The notes: generated by a model not told the origin, from the sequence alone. 64,000 nucleotides of DNA from Streptantibioticus rubrisoli (GCF_024436055.1 NZ_JANFNH010000014.1:62001-126000); one strand, 5' to 3'. Shown: positions 1 to 9,164, numbered from the stretch's first letter. Translations and numbers: made by a program.

Positions 1-63
1 GGCGGCCGCTTCGTTCAGGCACGGGAGCACGACGTCCGCGAGGGGCCGATGCCTATCGGTCAC
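1..63 (-). CDS. Glycosyltransferase family 2, N-terminal end only (runs off the left edge)
   Basis: Reading the minus strand from a GTG at 63-61 gives 21 residues ending at base 1, with the core ADVVLPCLNEAAA. This is the typical first beta-strand of family 2 glycosyltransferases, where a V-P-x-x-N-E segment precedes the nucleotide-sugar site. In Streptomyces such a gene often lies beside an epimerase and a molybdopterin oxidoreductase, and both are present just to the right. Only the N-terminus is visible, so the sugar and acceptor cannot be judged. The frame is open to the window edge. Confidence 0.6.
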   Translation of the reverse strand, partial: MTDRHRPLADVVLPCLNEAAA

Positions 64-261
64 GTCTTTCAGCGTACGAAGAGAAATGGGATGGCGCGCC
101 CGGATCTCACCCGATGCGCGCCGCCGCGCCGTCTTCGATGCCCGCTGGCGCGGTTCGGATGCCGGGCGCTTCCGTCCGACGAGGCCCCCCAACGTCTCCG
201 GCGGCTGCGGGCTCGAGGCCGTCTCCCGCACGGGCCTTACCGAGGCGCCGATGCCTGGCCG

Positions 262-660
262 CGCAGGGCCGCCCAGCCGCCGGTGGCCCGGGCCCAGGCG
301 GCGGTCAGGTGCTCTTGGGCGACTTTCGTCGCCGCGTAGACATTGCGTGGGTCGGGCGGAGCGTCCTGCGGCACCAGGCTGGGGTTGAGCGGATCGCCGC
401 AGCGCGGGCAGGCGGGCTCGAACCGTCCGGTGTCCAGGTCGGCCACCAGGCGCGGGCCAGGCCGGACGGTCCCGTGGCGGGCGCAGTCGTAGGGGCCCTC
501 GCCGTAGTAGACCATCGATCCGGCCAGGACGAGTTCGCTCACCCGCAGCCGGTCCATGACCGCGAGCAGGACGGCGGTGCCCAGGTCGTTGCACCCCCAC
601 GTAGGCGGGCGCGTAGTCGAAGTCCCGGCCCAGGCCGACCATCGCCGCCTGGTGGCACGC
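262..660 (-). pseudogene. NAD-dependent epimerase (dTDP-L-rhamnose 4-epimerase-like), frameshifted and truncated
   Basis: The minus strand encodes the middle of a short-chain epimerase/dehydratase. First comes CHQAAMVGLGRDFDYAPAYVG, then, one reading frame away, MDRLRVSELVLAGSM, followed by the catalytic YxxxK of NVYAATKVAQEH. The two frames join at about 594-602, where the run of G residues is one base too long; removing one G restores continuous homology through CNDLGTAVLL. Upstream of 660 and downstream of 262 the similarity stops, so the Rossmann P-loop end and the C-terminal third are lost. It probably once formed an operon with the glycosyltransferase that begins at base 63. Confidence 0.72.
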
Positions 661-689
661 TGTCGGGGGGTGCTGGGCCGGGGCGTGGT

Positions 690-791
690 CCCGCGTGCCC
701 GGTTGCGGGAGACAGCGAGCGTGATGCTCGCCGCCGTCGGTGTTGTGGCGCTCGCCTATCTCCCGTACCTGCTGGCGGCCGGTTCCGCGAG
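690..791 (+). pseudogene. Possible membrane glycosyltransferase (DUF2029-like) remnant
   Basis: A short plus-strand stretch reads RARLRETASVMLAAVGV followed by VALAYLPYLLAAGSA, a hydrophobic helix ending in a Tyr-Leu-Pro-Tyr segment. This resembles one transmembrane helix of polyprenol-phosphate-mannose-dependent mannosyltransferases, a family that often lies in this gene neighbourhood. Neither end continues as recognisable protein. It may be chance hydrophobic coding, so the call is weak. Confidence 0.3.
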
Positions 792-963
792 CCGTGCGGA
801 GCACCGGTTCGACCGTTCGGCTGGCGGCGGACACACGCATGCACGCCAGACACGGAAAGCCGACCGACCCATGCCAGTTTGTAGCTGACGACTTGACAGA
901 CACTGACGGCATGGTGGGGTTCGATCCCCCTGGGAGTTGGCCCGAGGACGGAGGCGGCAGCCG

Positions 964-2397
964 ATGGACGGTGGTGGACGGGCGTCGGCCCCGGGCTCCG
1001 GCCGGCCGCAGCGCCCGAGATCGGACGAGGGGCATGCGCAGGGGCGCCTCGAACGCGTTCGCGCCGCCGCGGCGGCGCGGGTCACCAAGGGGGCCGCTCG
1101 TGCCCGGGCCCTGGTGCGGCGGGTCGAGCAGACTCCTCCGCCCCCGGGGCCGTTCCGTCCCGGCTTCTGGCGCAGTCCCCTCCGTGGGCCCTGGCTGACG
1201 TCTGTGTTCGGCCTGGTGCTGTTGATCGGCATTTCACTGATCTTCGTCACCGGGATGCTCTCCTACGCCTCCTACAACCCAGGACTCGGCCGCATCAACG
1301 ACCAGACCCCGGACAAGGGCCTGTTGGGCTTCTACCTCTTCGCCTGGCCCACACGTCCTTACTGGCTGTACCGGCTGACCCAGGGCGTGCACGTGACGCT
1401 CGGCGTGGTCCTCGTGCCCGTCCTGCTGGCCAAGTTGTGGTCAGTGATCCCGAAGCTGTTCGAATGGCTGCCGGTCCGCAGCATCGCCCACGGACTGGAG
1501 CGGTTGTCCCTGCTCATGCTGGTCGGCGGAGTGATCTTCGAATTCGTCACCGGCATCATCAACATCCAGCTGTACTACGTCTTTCCCGGCTCCTTCTACA
1601 CCCTGCACTTCTACGGCGCCTGGGTATTCATCGCCGCCTTCGTCGTCCACGTGGGCCTCAGACTCCGCCGGATGACCCGCGCCCTGCGCTCCCGCAGCCT
1701 GGCCGCGGAACTGCGCACCGACCTCGCCCACACACGGCCCGAACCCCCCGACCCCGACGGCCTGGTCCCGACCGCTCCCGCGCCGCCGACGATGACCCGG
1801 CGCGGCGCGCTCGCCATGGTGGGGGGCGGATCGCTGCTCCTCTTCGCAGTCACCGCGGGACAGAGCATCGGCGGCTGGCTGCGCAGCACCGCCCTTCTCG
1901 CTCCGCACAACCGTACGCCGGACAGCGGCCCGAACGGCTTCCAGATCAACAAGACGGCAGCTTCCGTCGGCGTCACCCCCGCGCACGTCGGCCCCGCCTG
2001 GCGGCTGGAGATCCACGGCCCCGGTCCGACACTCGTCTTCACCCGCGCCCAACTCCTCGCGATGCCCCAGCACACCGCCGCACTTCCGATCGCCTGCGTG
2101 GAGGGATGGTCCACCCCCAACCAGCAGTGGAGCGGCCTTCGCCTGGCCGACTTCGCCGCCCTGGCGGGCCTCCCCGCTGCCGGAAGCGTCCTGGTGCAAT
2201 CCGTCCAACCACCCGGCCCCTACAGCTCGGTGGTACTGCGAGGCAACCAGATCCACGACCCACGATCGCTGCTCGCCCTGCGCGTCAACGGCGCGGACCT
2301 CTCACTCGACCACGGCTACCCAGCCCGCGTCATCGTCCCGGCCAACCCCGGCGTGAACAACACCAAGTGGGTACACCGGCTCACCTTCAGGACCTGA
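964..2397 (+). CDS. Membrane cytochrome b fused to a sulfite-oxidase-type molybdopterin domain
   Basis: The 477-residue protein has an Arg/Ala-rich cytoplasmic lead and four membrane helices (about residues 77-97, 121-141, 161-181 and 208-224), with histidines placed as in di-haem cytochrome b561-like proteins. A twin-arginine-like TRRGALAMVGGG stretch at about 258 and a fifth hydrophobic helix follow. The C-terminal half is an oxidoreductase molybdopterin-binding domain; IACVEGWS at about 376-383 supplies the conserved cysteine that ligates molybdenum. It probably passes electrons between an extracytoplasmic substrate and the membrane, but the substrate is unknown. The ATG at 964 is preferred over an in-frame TTG at 937 because GGAGG lies at 950-954. 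The next gene starts 2 bases after the stop. Confidence 0.85.
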   Translation: MDGGGRASAPGSGRPQRPRSDEGHAQGRLERVRAAAAARVTKGAARARALVRRVEQTPPPPGPFRPGFWRSPLRGPWLTSVFGLVLLIGISLIFVTGMLSYASYNPGLGRINDQTPDKGLLGFYLFAWPTRPYWLYRLTQGVHVTLGVVLVPVLLAKLWSVIPKLFEWLPVRSIAHGLERLSLLMLVGGVIFEFVTGIINIQLYYVFPGSFYTLHFYGAWVFIAAFVVHVGLRLRRMTRALRSRSLAAELRTDLAHTRPEPPDPDGLVPTAPAPPTMTRRGALAMVGGGSLLLFAVTAGQSIGGWLRSTALLAPHNRTPDSGPNGFQINKTAASVGVTPAHVGPAWRLEIHGPGPTLVFTRAQLLAMPQHTAALPIACVEGWSTPNQQWSGLRLADFAALAGLPAAGSVLVQSVQPPGPYSSVVLRGNQIHDPRSLLALRVNGADLSLDHGYPARVIVPANPGVNNTKWVHRLTFRT

Positions 2398-2399
2398 CC

Positions 2400-2903
2400 A
2401 TGGCACGCTTCGCCCGCTGGTACGGCTCCGGCCCCCTCCACCTGCTCGTCCTGATCGCCTCGTTCGCCGTCACCGGCTACGCCCTGGTGCGCCTGTTCGC
2501 CGTCCGCCCGCTCGAGGTCGCGATCTGGTTCGTCGGCGCGGCGATCCTCCACGACCTGATCCTGCTGCCCCTGTACTCACTCGCCGACCTGTCGGCACAC
2601 GCCGTCCTGCGGCATCGCGCCACCCGCATGCCACAACCACCGTGGATCAACTACCTGCGCGTGCCCACCTTTCTCTCCGGTGTGCTCCTGCTCGTCTGGT
2701 TCCCCCTCATCTTCGCCCTGCCGACCCCCTACCCGGGGGCCACCGGGTTGTCCATGGACGTCTACCTCGGCCGGTGGCTGGCCATCACCGCCGTTCTCTT
2801 CGTCGCCTCCGCCGTGGCCTTCGCCCTCAAGCTCCGCCGCGTCCGGCGGGCCGCCCACGCCGACGAGGAACGACCTGCACCAGGTCACGACGCTGCATCG
2901 TGA
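2400..2903 (+). CDS. Small integral membrane protein of the molybdopterin oxidoreductase operon
   Basis: This 167-residue protein has about four hydrophobic helices: LHLLVLIASFAVTGYALV, VAIWFVGAAILHDLILLPLY, FLSGVLLLVWFPLIFALP and WLAITAVLFVASAVAFALKL. Its last 25 residues are charged and presumably cytoplasmic. It starts 2 bases after the oxidoreductase stop and its own stop overlaps the next start by four bases (GTGA), so the three genes are almost surely co-translated. I know no enzymatic family for it. Conserved pairing suggests a membrane partner of the cytochrome b / molybdopterin protein. Confidence 0.75.
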   Translation: MARFARWYGSGPLHLLVLIASFAVTGYALVRLFAVRPLEVAIWFVGAAILHDLILLPLYSLADLSAHAVLRHRATRMPQPPWINYLRVPTFLSGVLLLVWFPLIFALPTPYPGATGLSMDVYLGRWLAITAVLFVASAVAFALKLRRVRRAAHADEERPAPGHDAAS

Positions 2904-3577
2904 CGACCGACGAGGACGGCTCGCCCTGCGCTGGGGAAGACCCCTATGCGCTCGCCCTACGGGCCGGCCACGGGCCGGTGTTCCTGCGACTGGCGGACGG
3001 GTGCCGGATCCGGATGCCGGTGCATCGCTGGTACGCGCATCCCACCCGGGCCGACGAATCAGTGCTCCATCGCTGTGTCGGCCCCGTTCTCGACGTCGGC
3101 TGCGGACCGGGCCGACTGTGCAGGGCACTCCTGGGCCGCGGAGTCTTCGCACTCGGCGTCGACGTGACCCCCCGCGCGGCGGCCCATACCGCCGCTCTCG
3201 GCGGGATCGCACTGTGCCGATCGGTGTTCGACCGGCTACCGGCCGAGGGAGGCTGGCAGACCGTCCTGCTCATCGACGGCAACATCGGCATCGGCGGCGA
3301 CCCCCGCGCCCTGCTGTACCGCTGTATCCAGCTCACCGCCCTGACCGGGCTTCTCCTCGTCGAGGTCGATCCCGACGATGTCGAGGAGCGCTGCACCGCC
3401 CGATTCGAAGACATCCATAGCCACGAGGGCCCGCCGTTTCCCTGGGCACGTCTGGGAGCACCAGCGCTCCACAGGATCGCCGAGGAACTTGCCCTCAGCG
3501 TCACCGACCAGTGGAGACACGGCCACCGACGCTTCCTCGCCCTTCGCCGCCAGGCCTGGGCCTCGGGCCCTCGCTGA
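2900..3577 (+). CDS. SAM-dependent methyltransferase
   Basis: The 225-residue protein carries a class I methyltransferase motif I, VLDVGCGPGRL, at about residues 61-71. Post-I acidic residues lie in GVDVTPRAA, and a motif IV-like strand in VLLIDGNIGIGGDP. N-terminal WYAHPTRADE and C-terminal WARLGAPALHRIAEE are typical of the class found next to molybdopterin oxidoreductases in Streptomyces. The GTG start at 2900 overlaps the upstream stop as GTGA; longer in-frame starts would run deep into the membrane protein gene. Its substrate cannot be told from sequence. It ends the operon. Confidence 0.8.
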   Translation: MTTDEDGSPCAGEDPYALALRAGHGPVFLRLADGCRIRMPVHRWYAHPTRADESVLHRCVGPVLDVGCGPGRLCRALLGRGVFALGVDVTPRAAAHTAALGGIALCRSVFDRLPAEGGWQTVLLIDGNIGIGGDPRALLYRCIQLTALTGLLLVEVDPDDVEERCTARFEDIHSHEGPPFPWARLGAPALHRIAEELALSVTDQWRHGHRRFLALRRQAWASGPR

Positions 3578-3678
3578 TGACCGCCTCGCCACGCAGCAGC
3601 GGGGAGACACGGTACGCCCACCGGTCGGGGCAAGTGTCGGCAACCGGCACGTGCGATGCGCCGATTGTGCTGTGCCTA

Positions 3679-3905
<227 letters not shown>

Positions 3906-4552
3906 CCGGTGCCGTATCGCGGCGCTCGTGTCAGTCGCTCGGGTCGGCTACTGGGCTTTCCTTGGTGTCTGTGGCGTCAGTACGCGGTTCGGTAGCCGTT
4001 CGCGGCACCAGCGCACTGCACGGGCCCCGGTCTTCGCCAGAGCTCGAAGGCTCGCGGGCAACGAGGGGTCGCCATGCGGCGGACTCACACCACGACGATC
4101 AATGTCCAGCACAGGCCGGTGAGTTTCGCGGCGGCCCGAAGACACCGGGCGCCACCGTTCTCTCTGGAGGCCTCACGGGCCGGGAACCAACAGGAGTCAG
4201 CCCGGTGCCCATGTGACCACCACGAACCCCGCCACAACACCAGTCCAGCAAACCCCTGATGGGACGAGCCGGAACCACTTACTCAAGGATTAGGAACCAG
4301 GGACCACTCGCGGGCCACGGTACTTGAGGCGTTGCAGGAGTTTCGACGCCGGGGCGACGTGGTGTTCGGCCCTCCGGGCCACAAGCAGGGCCGTGGGGTG
4401 GCGGCTCTCCGTCGGTTGACAGCGTGGTTCGTGAGTGGTCAGGCCCTCACGCGGATCGCCACGAGGGCCTGACACATCTCGCCACCGGCGACGCGCGCCG
4501 GCGGTTTGCCCGGCGGACGCGGTGGCTTCTCCGCGATCTGGCAACGGCCCGA
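3906..4552. other. No gene recognised
   Basis: I see no convincing coding sequence on either strand here. Open frames present have no starts with ribosome sites, no protein motifs and no family resemblance. The stretch lies between a transposase remnant and a membrane protein gene transcribed leftward, so it may hold decayed insertion-sequence DNA. Confidence 0.4.
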
Positions 4553-5224
4553 TCAACTGTGCCGTGCAGGGCCGTCCAACTCGCGGCAGCACTCGGGCGT
4601 CACCCGTCGGGCCCGCAGGCAGCGCAGCAGTTCCTCGCCGTACGGCAGCGCTACGAACGTGACGACCGCGGCTCCCACCCCGGCCAGGTACCGCGCTGGC
4701 AGTGGATTGTCCTTGGGCAGCAGTTTCCAGCCGTCGGCCCGCGTTCCGCCGCACACCATCGAGCGTGCCTGGTCCCAGTGCAGGCAGGTGGCGAACGCCG
4801 CCGCGGTGAGCGGCAGAACCTCCAGGAAGCTGTGGATGTGCTGCTCCAGCGGTCGCACCTCGCGTTCTCCCGTGGCGACGGTGACGTCCCACATCGCGGT
4901 GGCACCGTGGGCCACCGCGGCTGCGCCCATCACCGAGAGCACCAGCGGGTTGATGCGCGCCAACAGTCCCAGCGCGACGGGCGTCCCCGTCTCGGCCATC
5001 ATCAACAGGTGGATGAGCGACTCGCGGGTCCCACTCGTCTTCTCGATCCGGGTACGCCGGTGCATCACCCAGTCGGCCACGCCGGGGACGAACCACAGCG
5101 GCAGCACGCCGTAGAGCAGGAACCTGCGGTTGGCACTCTCCACGTCGGTGGCGGACGGCGGGATCCGCAGCGCGGGCCGCCCGCGCCAGGACCGCCACCT
5201 TCGGACAGCGGAGTTTCGCGGCAT
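4553..5224 (-). CDS. Conserved hypothetical membrane protein
   Basis: This 223-residue protein opens with an Arg-rich MPRNSAVRRWRSWRG leader. Hydrophobic stretches follow: FLLYGVLPLWFVPGVADW, LIHLLMMAETGTPVALGLLA, NPLVLSVMGAAAVAHGATA, EVLPLTAAAFATCLHWDQA and YLAGVGAAVVTFVALPYGEE. Histidines and acidic residues occur inside or next to the helices (DWVMHRRT, AHGATAMWDV, HIHSF), which could bind metal or haem. I do not assign a function. The ATG at 5224 lies about 12 bases after GAGGAAG; frames extended upstream lack membrane features and run toward a transposase remnant. It stands alone between insertion-sequence debris. Confidence 0.65.
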   Translation of the reverse strand: MPRNSAVRRWRSWRGRPALRIPPSATDVESANRRFLLYGVLPLWFVPGVADWVMHRRTRIEKTSGTRESLIHLLMMAETGTPVALGLLARINPLVLSVMGAAAVAHGATAMWDVTVATGEREVRPLEQHIHSFLEVLPLTAAAFATCLHWDQARSMVCGGTRADGWKLLPKDNPLPARYLAGVGAAVVTFVALPYGEELLRCLRARRVTPECCRELDGPARHS

Positions 5225-5351
5225 GAACAAGGCTCTTCCTCGCTCTCCGGTAGCTGTTTCGGAACCCTGGTTCGATCCGTCTTCTCCGGCACTGTTACCA
5301 CGGAGCTCCCGTTTAAAAAGTTCTCGATGGGCAGGCATTGACGTAGAGCAC

Positions 5352-5528
5352 CTAGGAAGCACGCGCCGGACCGCGGAAGGAGCTTTGCCCACTCAGCCGC
5401 TCCTTCAACACGGTGCTCTGATGACGCAGCGTCAGAATCGCCACGCTCTTGTCGCGGTCGCGCATCGGCAGCAGCCGTAGCATCGTGAACGCGTTGGTCA
5501 CACTCAGGTACGCCAGGCGCAGCAGCAC
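5352..5528 (-). pseudogene. IS3/IS481-type transposase N-terminal remnant
   Basis: A 58-residue minus-strand frame starting at GTG 5528 reads VLLRLAYLSVTNAFTMLRLLP, then RDRDKSVAILTLRHQSTVLKE, and stops at TAG 5354-5352. The VTNAFxxLRLLPMxDRDK...ILxLRHQ pattern is the standard N-terminus of a common actinobacterial integrase-core transposase. The rest of the protein, including the DDE core, is absent. A more decayed relative of the same N-terminus is at 22988-23050. Confidence 0.75.
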
Positions 5529-5973
5529 GACCGATCACCATGCCGAGGTGATCGCCCGCCTCCCTAGAGCGCCAACCTGGTGACGCGGTCGACATCCCCC
5601 GAATCATTACTCACCGGCTCTCACCAGGGCGGATGAGGTCATCGGCAAGGGCAACGGCAAGGCCACGAGGGCCTTGCGCCGTCGGTCGAGCATGACGCAC
5701 GCCCCATCACTCGAGCCAACAGCCCTGAAACGCCGAGTAGTTGAAAAAAGACGACTAGAACCGCGTCCACGCACGCGAAGCGGACGGCGGGTACGCCGCA
5801 CCGCACCTGCGCCGCACTGCGCACCGCACGCTGCGCCTGGTGCGGTCCGGAGATCAATCTGAGGGGTCGGCCCTCTGCCGTTCCCGGCCCAGTCAGGGGG
5901 GCGGCAGGTACGCCGTGGATCGGCGAGTACGCCACTTGCGGGCTGCGGGCAGGAGCTCTTCTAACAGGTCATC
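5529..5973. other. No gene recognised
   Basis: The stretch contains GC-rich short frames with no start/ribosome-site pairing and no family resemblance. Locally repetitive GCACCGC-type runs occur around 5795-5850. It is bounded on both sides by transposase fragments and is best read as non-coding insertion-site debris. Confidence 0.4.
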
Positions 5974-6063
5974 TCATTTGGCGAGTCGGCGGTAGCAGAT
6001 GAGGGAGGGTGCAGGCGATGCTGGTGAAGGCGAGGAAGTGCTCGGGTTTGCGTTCGTATGGAC
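5974..6063 (-). pseudogene. IS5-family transposase C-terminal tail
   Basis: The minus strand reads YERKPEHFLAFTSIACTL and, after an apparent four-base duplication (CCTC at about 5998-6005) that shifts frame, ICYRRLAK and TGA. This is the characteristic last 26 residues of IS5-family transposases. It is fused directly to the IS256 fragment at 6070, so one element inserted into or recombined with the other. Confidence 0.72.
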
Positions 6064-6069
6064 ACCAGC

Positions 6070-6279
6070 CTTGGCGGTCAGCAGGCGCTCACGGTGGCCG
6101 TTGCGCCACGTCGTGCGCTGCTCGCCGTGTTCGCCCGGGACGGCGCCGATGGCCTCGGTGGCCTCCGCTTCGCTGAGTTCATGCAGGATGCGCTCGCAGA
6201 GCATCCTGATCGTCTCAACTGCGTCGGCCCTACGTAATGACTGCAACAGCCGCATCAGGTCTAACTGGGAAAGGGCCAT
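6070..6279 (-). pseudogene. IS256-family transposase N-terminal fragment
   Basis: From ATG 6279 the minus strand reads MALSQLDLMRLLQSLRRAD, then VETIRMLCERILHELSEAEA, TEAIGAVPGEH and TTWRNGHRERLLTAKAG. This is the standard N-terminus of IS256-family mutator-type transposases, whose full length is about 400 residues. Similarity ends at the AG of TAKAG, where the expected DxxLxIPKLR segment is replaced by IS5-family sequence. The catalytic DDE region is missing. Confidence 0.8.
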
Positions 6280-6534
6280 CGTGCACTCGCTCCTCCGGTT
6301 GAACTGCCCGTTCACCGAGGAGACTCGCGCGATGGCTGCCTTCGCTCAGGAAGCAGTCACCGCCGACTGATGTACGCCCCGGCCGGACACCCGCGCGTTC
6401 GCCGAATGGTCTAGCAGCGATCCCCTCTCATGGCCCACGGGCGCCAAGCCGCCGAACAGCGGGGGTATCAAGCGCGTCCGCGCCGGTACACCGCTCTGCG
6501 GGACCGGACCGAAGGAGGGGATGTTCGCGGCCCC

Positions 6535-6984
6535 TTAGCCGAGGCAGAACTCGCTGCCTCGATGCCCGGCATCGGGATGCACGCGTCATCCTCATTGCCG
6601 TCATACAGCGTTCGCATGTGTACCGCACCGAGCGGGACCAGCCGTGCGCACTCGGCCTCAAGTGCGGCGAGGCGCTCCTCACCGAGGCGCTCTTCACTCA
6701 GGAGTCCCGTGCCGACCCCTACGCCAAGATGCAGCCGGTTCTTGGCGGCCTTCTCTTCGGGGACACACTGGAAGTACACCCGCGGACCCACCCCTGAAGG
6801 GTCAATGCAGGAAAGCCACGCGTCCTGCTGCTCCGGTGGCTGCGAGCGCTTGAAATCACCGCACGTGGCAAACCGCTCCGGTGGCGGCGGTACGGCATAA
6901 CCCGACACCCTCGCACCAGAAACGGGCGGGGCGCCCAGGTTCTGCGCCGTCGAAGGTGACTTGGAACGTCTTGATCGACATCAT
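6535..6984 (-). pseudogene. VOC (glyoxalase-like) family protein with two frameshifts
   Basis: The minus strand starts with MMSIKTFQVTFDGAEPGRPA then RFWCEG. A one-base insertion at about 6900-6910 moves the frame to GYAVPPPPERFATCGDFKRS, DPSGVGPRVYFQCVPEEKAA and NRLHLGVGVG, with the fold's final beta-strand and Tyr-Asp-Gly loop following. A second single-base shift at about 6546-6550 is needed to reach the expected end SEFCLG and TAA at 6537-6535. It is a typical one-domain vicinal-oxygen-chelate protein of about 145 residues, now broken. It probably lost function recently, since the rest is well kept. Confidence 0.7.
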
Positions 6985-7769
6985 CGAGCCACCGTATTGG
7001 CGCGTTTTCTTCAGCGAAACCCCTAGGTGCCATTGCCGCGCAGGGCGAGCTCAGCCGTTGGCCCCTTAATTCATAACAGGCTGTCCGCCAGTTTCTGCCA
7101 GATGCGCTGCCGCCTACCATGCCGCAAGGATGAGCGCGCGGCCGACTCGTGTCGGCGTCCCATCCCGCTTCTTTCAACTCGTGGTAGAACCACTCGATGC
7201 CACGTCAAAAGTGTCCCGCAGCCGGTGGCTGACGCCTTGGGACGTGACCGAAACTCGCGGGTCGAGTGCCGGACGGTGATAGTTTCTGACCTTCGACTCG
7301 GTGGCGCCCTGGTGGTGCCTTGATACAGCCGCACTGAATAGAGGGAGACGATGTCTTCGTGTAGCGACACCGCCACCCGCCTGCTGCCCGCAGCCCACGG
7401 CGACGTCGACAAACTCACAGCGTTCGGCGACTCGCGAAGCACCACGAGCGAACCGGAGCGACCGCACCGCGAAGGCGAAACGCCTACCTGGGCTCATCAG
7501 GCTGCCCCTCGCCAAGGCACGGTCAGCGTCGGTGACCGCACGAGCCGAGGAGCCGGGTCGGGGGCCGTCGGCAGCCGGAGCCGTTGCAGGTGCCACGAAC
7601 GTCGAGCGCATCGTCCGTGGCACATGCAATGGCTCCGGCCAAGCACCGAAGTGTTGGCGCGCGCCGTCGACCGTGCGCGGAGACGCCCGTCCGGCGCGGT
7701 GGTCGTAGTCGACCGATACCGCAGCGCAGATTTCACCGCGGTCGTCAATCCAGGAAGCGGGCACGCTCA
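6985..7769. other. No gene recognised before the lower-GC glycosyltransferase
   Basis: Several open frames cross this stretch on both strands but none shows a family motif, a plausible ribosome site, or codon bias like the neighbours. Base composition drifts toward lower GC near the right end, where the next gene begins. An AGGAAG at 7752-7757 probably serves the glycosyltransferase start. Confidence 0.4.
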
Positions 7770-9125
7770 GTGACTTCATCAGGCCGTCCTATACTATTTG
7801 CTTGCGACTTTCAGACGGGTCAGCTCAATTCGTTGCTCGCCATAGTGGCGGAACTGTCACGCCGTGGTGTGCCCGACTTGTGGTTCGTGGCAAGTTCGAG
7901 ATATCAAGCTGATATTGAGGCGGCGGCAACCAACTCTAAGATCAACTTCCTTCCCCTTGACGAACCTGGAGAACGGCGGGTCGAAGTTGTTGATGGCGAG
8001 CTCTTGGCTCTGCTGCAACGCGGGCAGATGAGGACCGACGGCCTCGTGGAATTTACCCGACGGCACATCGACTTTACACGCAGTGTCGACGGGTACCAAC
8101 GGACGCTCGATATCATCGATTCGCTGGATCCGGCCTGTATGGTTATCGATGTTCTCACCTACCCGGCGATCGACGCGGCGATGACCCGCGGCACGCCGTT
8201 CGCGCTCACGGTGCCCGCGATGCCGAGCACGGCCGCCAGGACTCCGTGGGATTACCCGAGCCCGATGTCGGACCTGCCGAGGCGCATGAGCATCATCCAG
8301 TTCGCCTCGAACGTTCTCTTCAAACTGCGAACCGCGATGGCCGTCGCCACGCAAACGCCGATCATCGAGTTCACCAAGAAACGTAAGGCGATGGGTATCA
8401 AGAACCCCGGCGGCGCACCGGCCAACTACGTCGACGCGGCAACGCTCGTGCTCACATCGTCCGTTTTTGGGGTTGAGTACGAGTTCCCTGTGCCGCCTCA
8501 GGTCAATTTGGTCGGAGCGTTCGTGTCGGAAGCCTCAATCGGTCGGCTCGAGGACTCGAGCCTGTCGCAATGGCTTGACGACAACGCGTCGGTCATTTAT
8601 ATGGGTTTCGGCACTATGATGCAGTTGTCGCCCAGTCAAATCTCGGCACTTCTTGGCCTGATCGAGCAACTCGGTCCGAAACACAAATTCCTGTGGAAGG
8701 TCTCAGCGGCTCAACAGAAGCTGCTACCCGCCGCTTCGGAGCTGCCCAGTAATCTTCGTATCGAAAACTGGGTTCCCTCGCAGCTCGATGTGCTCGCCCA
8801 TCCGCACGTGCGAGCGTTCGTCACTCATGGTGGGTCCAACGGCTTCCATGAGTCGATCTACTTCGGCAAGCCTGTACTGGTCATGCCGGCGTGGCTCGAT
8901 TGCTATGGGATCGCTCGGCGTGCTGTCGACAGTGGCGTTGGGTTGGCTGTCCGTCGGCCGGCCGACGTGACGAGCGAAGAACTGGTCGGCATGCTCACCC
9001 GACTGCTGACCGAGGACGCGTTCAAGGAGCGCGCCGAATACTGGTCCGCACGTGTGCGAGAGGCAGGTGGAGCCAGCCGTGCCGCTGACCTAGTGCTGAA
9101 AATGGCCACGCCATCCCACCAGTGA
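7770..9125 (+). CDS. UDP-glycosyltransferase (GT1/MGT family)
   Basis: The 451-residue protein begins MTSSGRPILFACDFQTGQLN, a GT-B N-domain with the acceptor-side loop. Its C-domain carries SVIYMGFGTMMQLSPSQ (nucleotide-binding strand), ENWVPSQLDVLAHPHVRAF and THGGSNGFHESIYFGKPVLV, which is the donor-binding signature of macrolide/UDP-glucuronosyltransferase-like enzymes. The GTG at 7770 is chosen because AGGAAG lies 12 bases upstream and the GT fold starts at once. Longer frames to 7584 have no fold. The gene uses more A/T-ending codons (ATT, TTT, GAT, AAA) than its neighbours, so recent transfer is likely. No partner biosynthetic genes adjoin it, so the acceptor is unknown; a hydrophobic natural product or lipid is possible. 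Confidence 0.85.
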   Translation: MTSSGRPILFACDFQTGQLNSLLAIVAELSRRGVPDLWFVASSRYQADIEAAATNSKINFLPLDEPGERRVEVVDGELLALLQRGQMRTDGLVEFTRRHIDFTRSVDGYQRTLDIIDSLDPACMVIDVLTYPAIDAAMTRGTPFALTVPAMPSTAARTPWDYPSPMSDLPRRMSIIQFASNVLFKLRTAMAVATQTPIIEFTKKRKAMGIKNPGGAPANYVDAATLVLTSSVFGVEYEFPVPPQVNLVGAFVSEASIGRLEDSSLSQWLDDNASVIYMGFGTMMQLSPSQISALLGLIEQLGPKHKFLWKVSAAQQKLLPAASELPSNLRIENWVPSQLDVLAHPHVRAFVTHGGSNGFHESIYFGKPVLVMPAWLDCYGIARRAVDSGVGLAVRRPADVTSEELVGMLTRLLTEDAFKERAEYWSARVREAGGASRAADLVLKMATPSHQ

Positions 9126-9164
9126 TTCGTGCAGCCGGAAGGTCGAACTCCTCTCGACGACGAG

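Noticed and set aside
905-935. tRNA-like T-arm (GGGGTTCGATCCCC)
   Set aside because: Only the T-arm is plausible; no anticodon or D-arm and no acceptor pairing could be placed around it. It could be an old attachment-site scar, but that is unsupported.
7071-7779. Minus-strand frames before the glycosyltransferase
   Set aside because: Translations show no motif, start signal or codon bias; they look like non-coding DNA.
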